Notes under the pieces: model-generated | What the model was told of the DNA's origin: nothing | What the model saw: only the letters and a program-made list of their open reading frames with translations | Databases searched by the model: none | Origin: Zelonia costaricensis | Lineage: Eukaryota; Euglenozoa; Kinetoplastea; Trypanosomatida; Trypanosomatidae | NCBI GenBank assembly: GCA_030849075.1 | Contig: JASAOO010003268.1 | Coordinates: 1-33,708, forward strand | DNA length: 33,708 nt | Direction of reading: 5' to 3' | Program-made: the position numbers and the translations under genes | Part shown: piece after piece, positions 32,969 to 33,708 of the stretch | How positions within the stretch are numbered: position 1 is the stretch's first letter | How the letters are laid out: every line of letters begins with the position of its first letter

Positions 32969-33708
32969 CGCGTGGCAGACGGGAAAAGGAGTACAGTGCG
33001 TCACGGGCTGGACAGCGTCGCACTCTACACAGGTCACCACCGGTAGCGGCGGCACATCGAGGCTGGGAAACCGACGAAGCTACCCGCACGTGTACACCCC
33101 TCGCATGTAACCGCGCCCCGGCAACGCGGTGGCGCGGAAGCCCGCATGCATGCAGCCTCGCTCTCTCACGTATCCTTCGCCTTGATGCTGCTTCGCAAAG
33201 GAAAAGGGGGGAGTGGTAGTAGCGGCGGGATGGGGAAGGGAGACGAGCGAGGGGGACGGTAGAAGAGCGTCGGTGTGCTGAGCAGCGGCGGGGTGAAGAG
33301 GAAGACGAAGAGGGCAGTGGCGAGCGGTCCCGCGCGCAAGGTGCAGACGGCGTCTGACCGCGAGAAGAAGGCGCATTGGCCTCTGACTTCACCGACACCA
33401 AAGAGTACCCATCCGCCGGCACGCCCCATTTACTCGAAGCTCCGCTGCATCCCCTCAACCTCCCCTGCGCTTACCTTCCCCGCCCCCCTCCGACGCATCT
33501 CGTCCCATCATGACGGTGGCTCTACACAACGTCATCGTACCTCACTCCGTCCTCCACCTCAGTTACCTCCGACTATCACGAACCGCAGAACATGTGCGGT
33601 CTCAGCACGTGCTGGCGACGAGCGAGTCCACCACGGGACACACACACACTCACACCTACACACACCAACACGTAAACCAACACGCACACACATACAGACA
33701 CAAGGAAG
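32969..33708. other. Spacer upstream of chitinase
   Basis: About 0.74 kb with no supported gene. Mixed sequence, then a CA-rich stretch from 33637 to the window end. Minus-strand frames here start from non-ATG codons or give Arg/Ser-rich strings. It is probably the intergenic region and 3' UTR of a gene beyond the right edge. Confidence 0.55.

Noticed and set aside
1..33708. Anything prokaryote-like such as CRISPR arrays, operators, riboswitches or rho-independent terminators
   Set aside because: The window is eukaryotic (kinetoplastid) in character and no regularly spaced direct repeats or hairpin-T-tract units were seen.

Overview
The window looks like nuclear DNA from a trypanosomatid, most likely Leishmania or a close relative. 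The genes are GC-rich, lack introns, and all lie on the minus strand. They are separated by long spacers of polypyrimidine tracts (on the coding strand), GT/CA dinucleotide runs and homopolymeric G/C runs. This is the layout of a directional polycistronic unit whose mRNAs are cut out by spliced-leader (SL) trans-splicing. No strand switch, rRNA, tRNA or CRISPR array was seen. From memory, transaldolase and a secreted chitinase lie close together on Leishmania chromosome 16, which fits this gene set; this was not checked by a search.

Layout in transcription order (right to left): a secreted GH18 chitinase (31463-32761); a roughly 3.1 kb spacer carrying a probable SIDER-type degenerate retroposon in the chitinase 3' UTR; one very large uninterrupted gene (11262-28322, 5686 aa) for a VPS13-family bridge-like lipid transfer protein; a 4.8 kb spacer holding a candidate 68-aa gene (10203-10409) and an isolated CAG/CTG repeat; a 647-aa protein with a thioredoxin-fold SH3BGR/glutaredoxin-like core inside disordered arms (4531-6474); transaldolase (2153-3148); and a roughly 2.1 kb low-complexity 3' flank.

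The genes do not form a functional operon in the bacterial sense. They share transcription but have separate jobs: chitin hydrolysis outside the cell, bulk lipid transfer at membrane contacts, an unknown thioredoxin-like role, and the non-oxidative pentose phosphate pathway. Regulation is expected to be post-transcriptional, through trans-splice sites and 3' UTR elements.

The most interesting points are: the giant VPS13 protein ends in two dysferlin-type (DysF) domains and I could not identify a terminal PH domain; it also carries an internal four-cysteine CxxC...CxxC motif; the chitinase has Asn in place of the middle Asp of the GH18 catalytic motif; and the unannotated spacer appears to contain a short gene.
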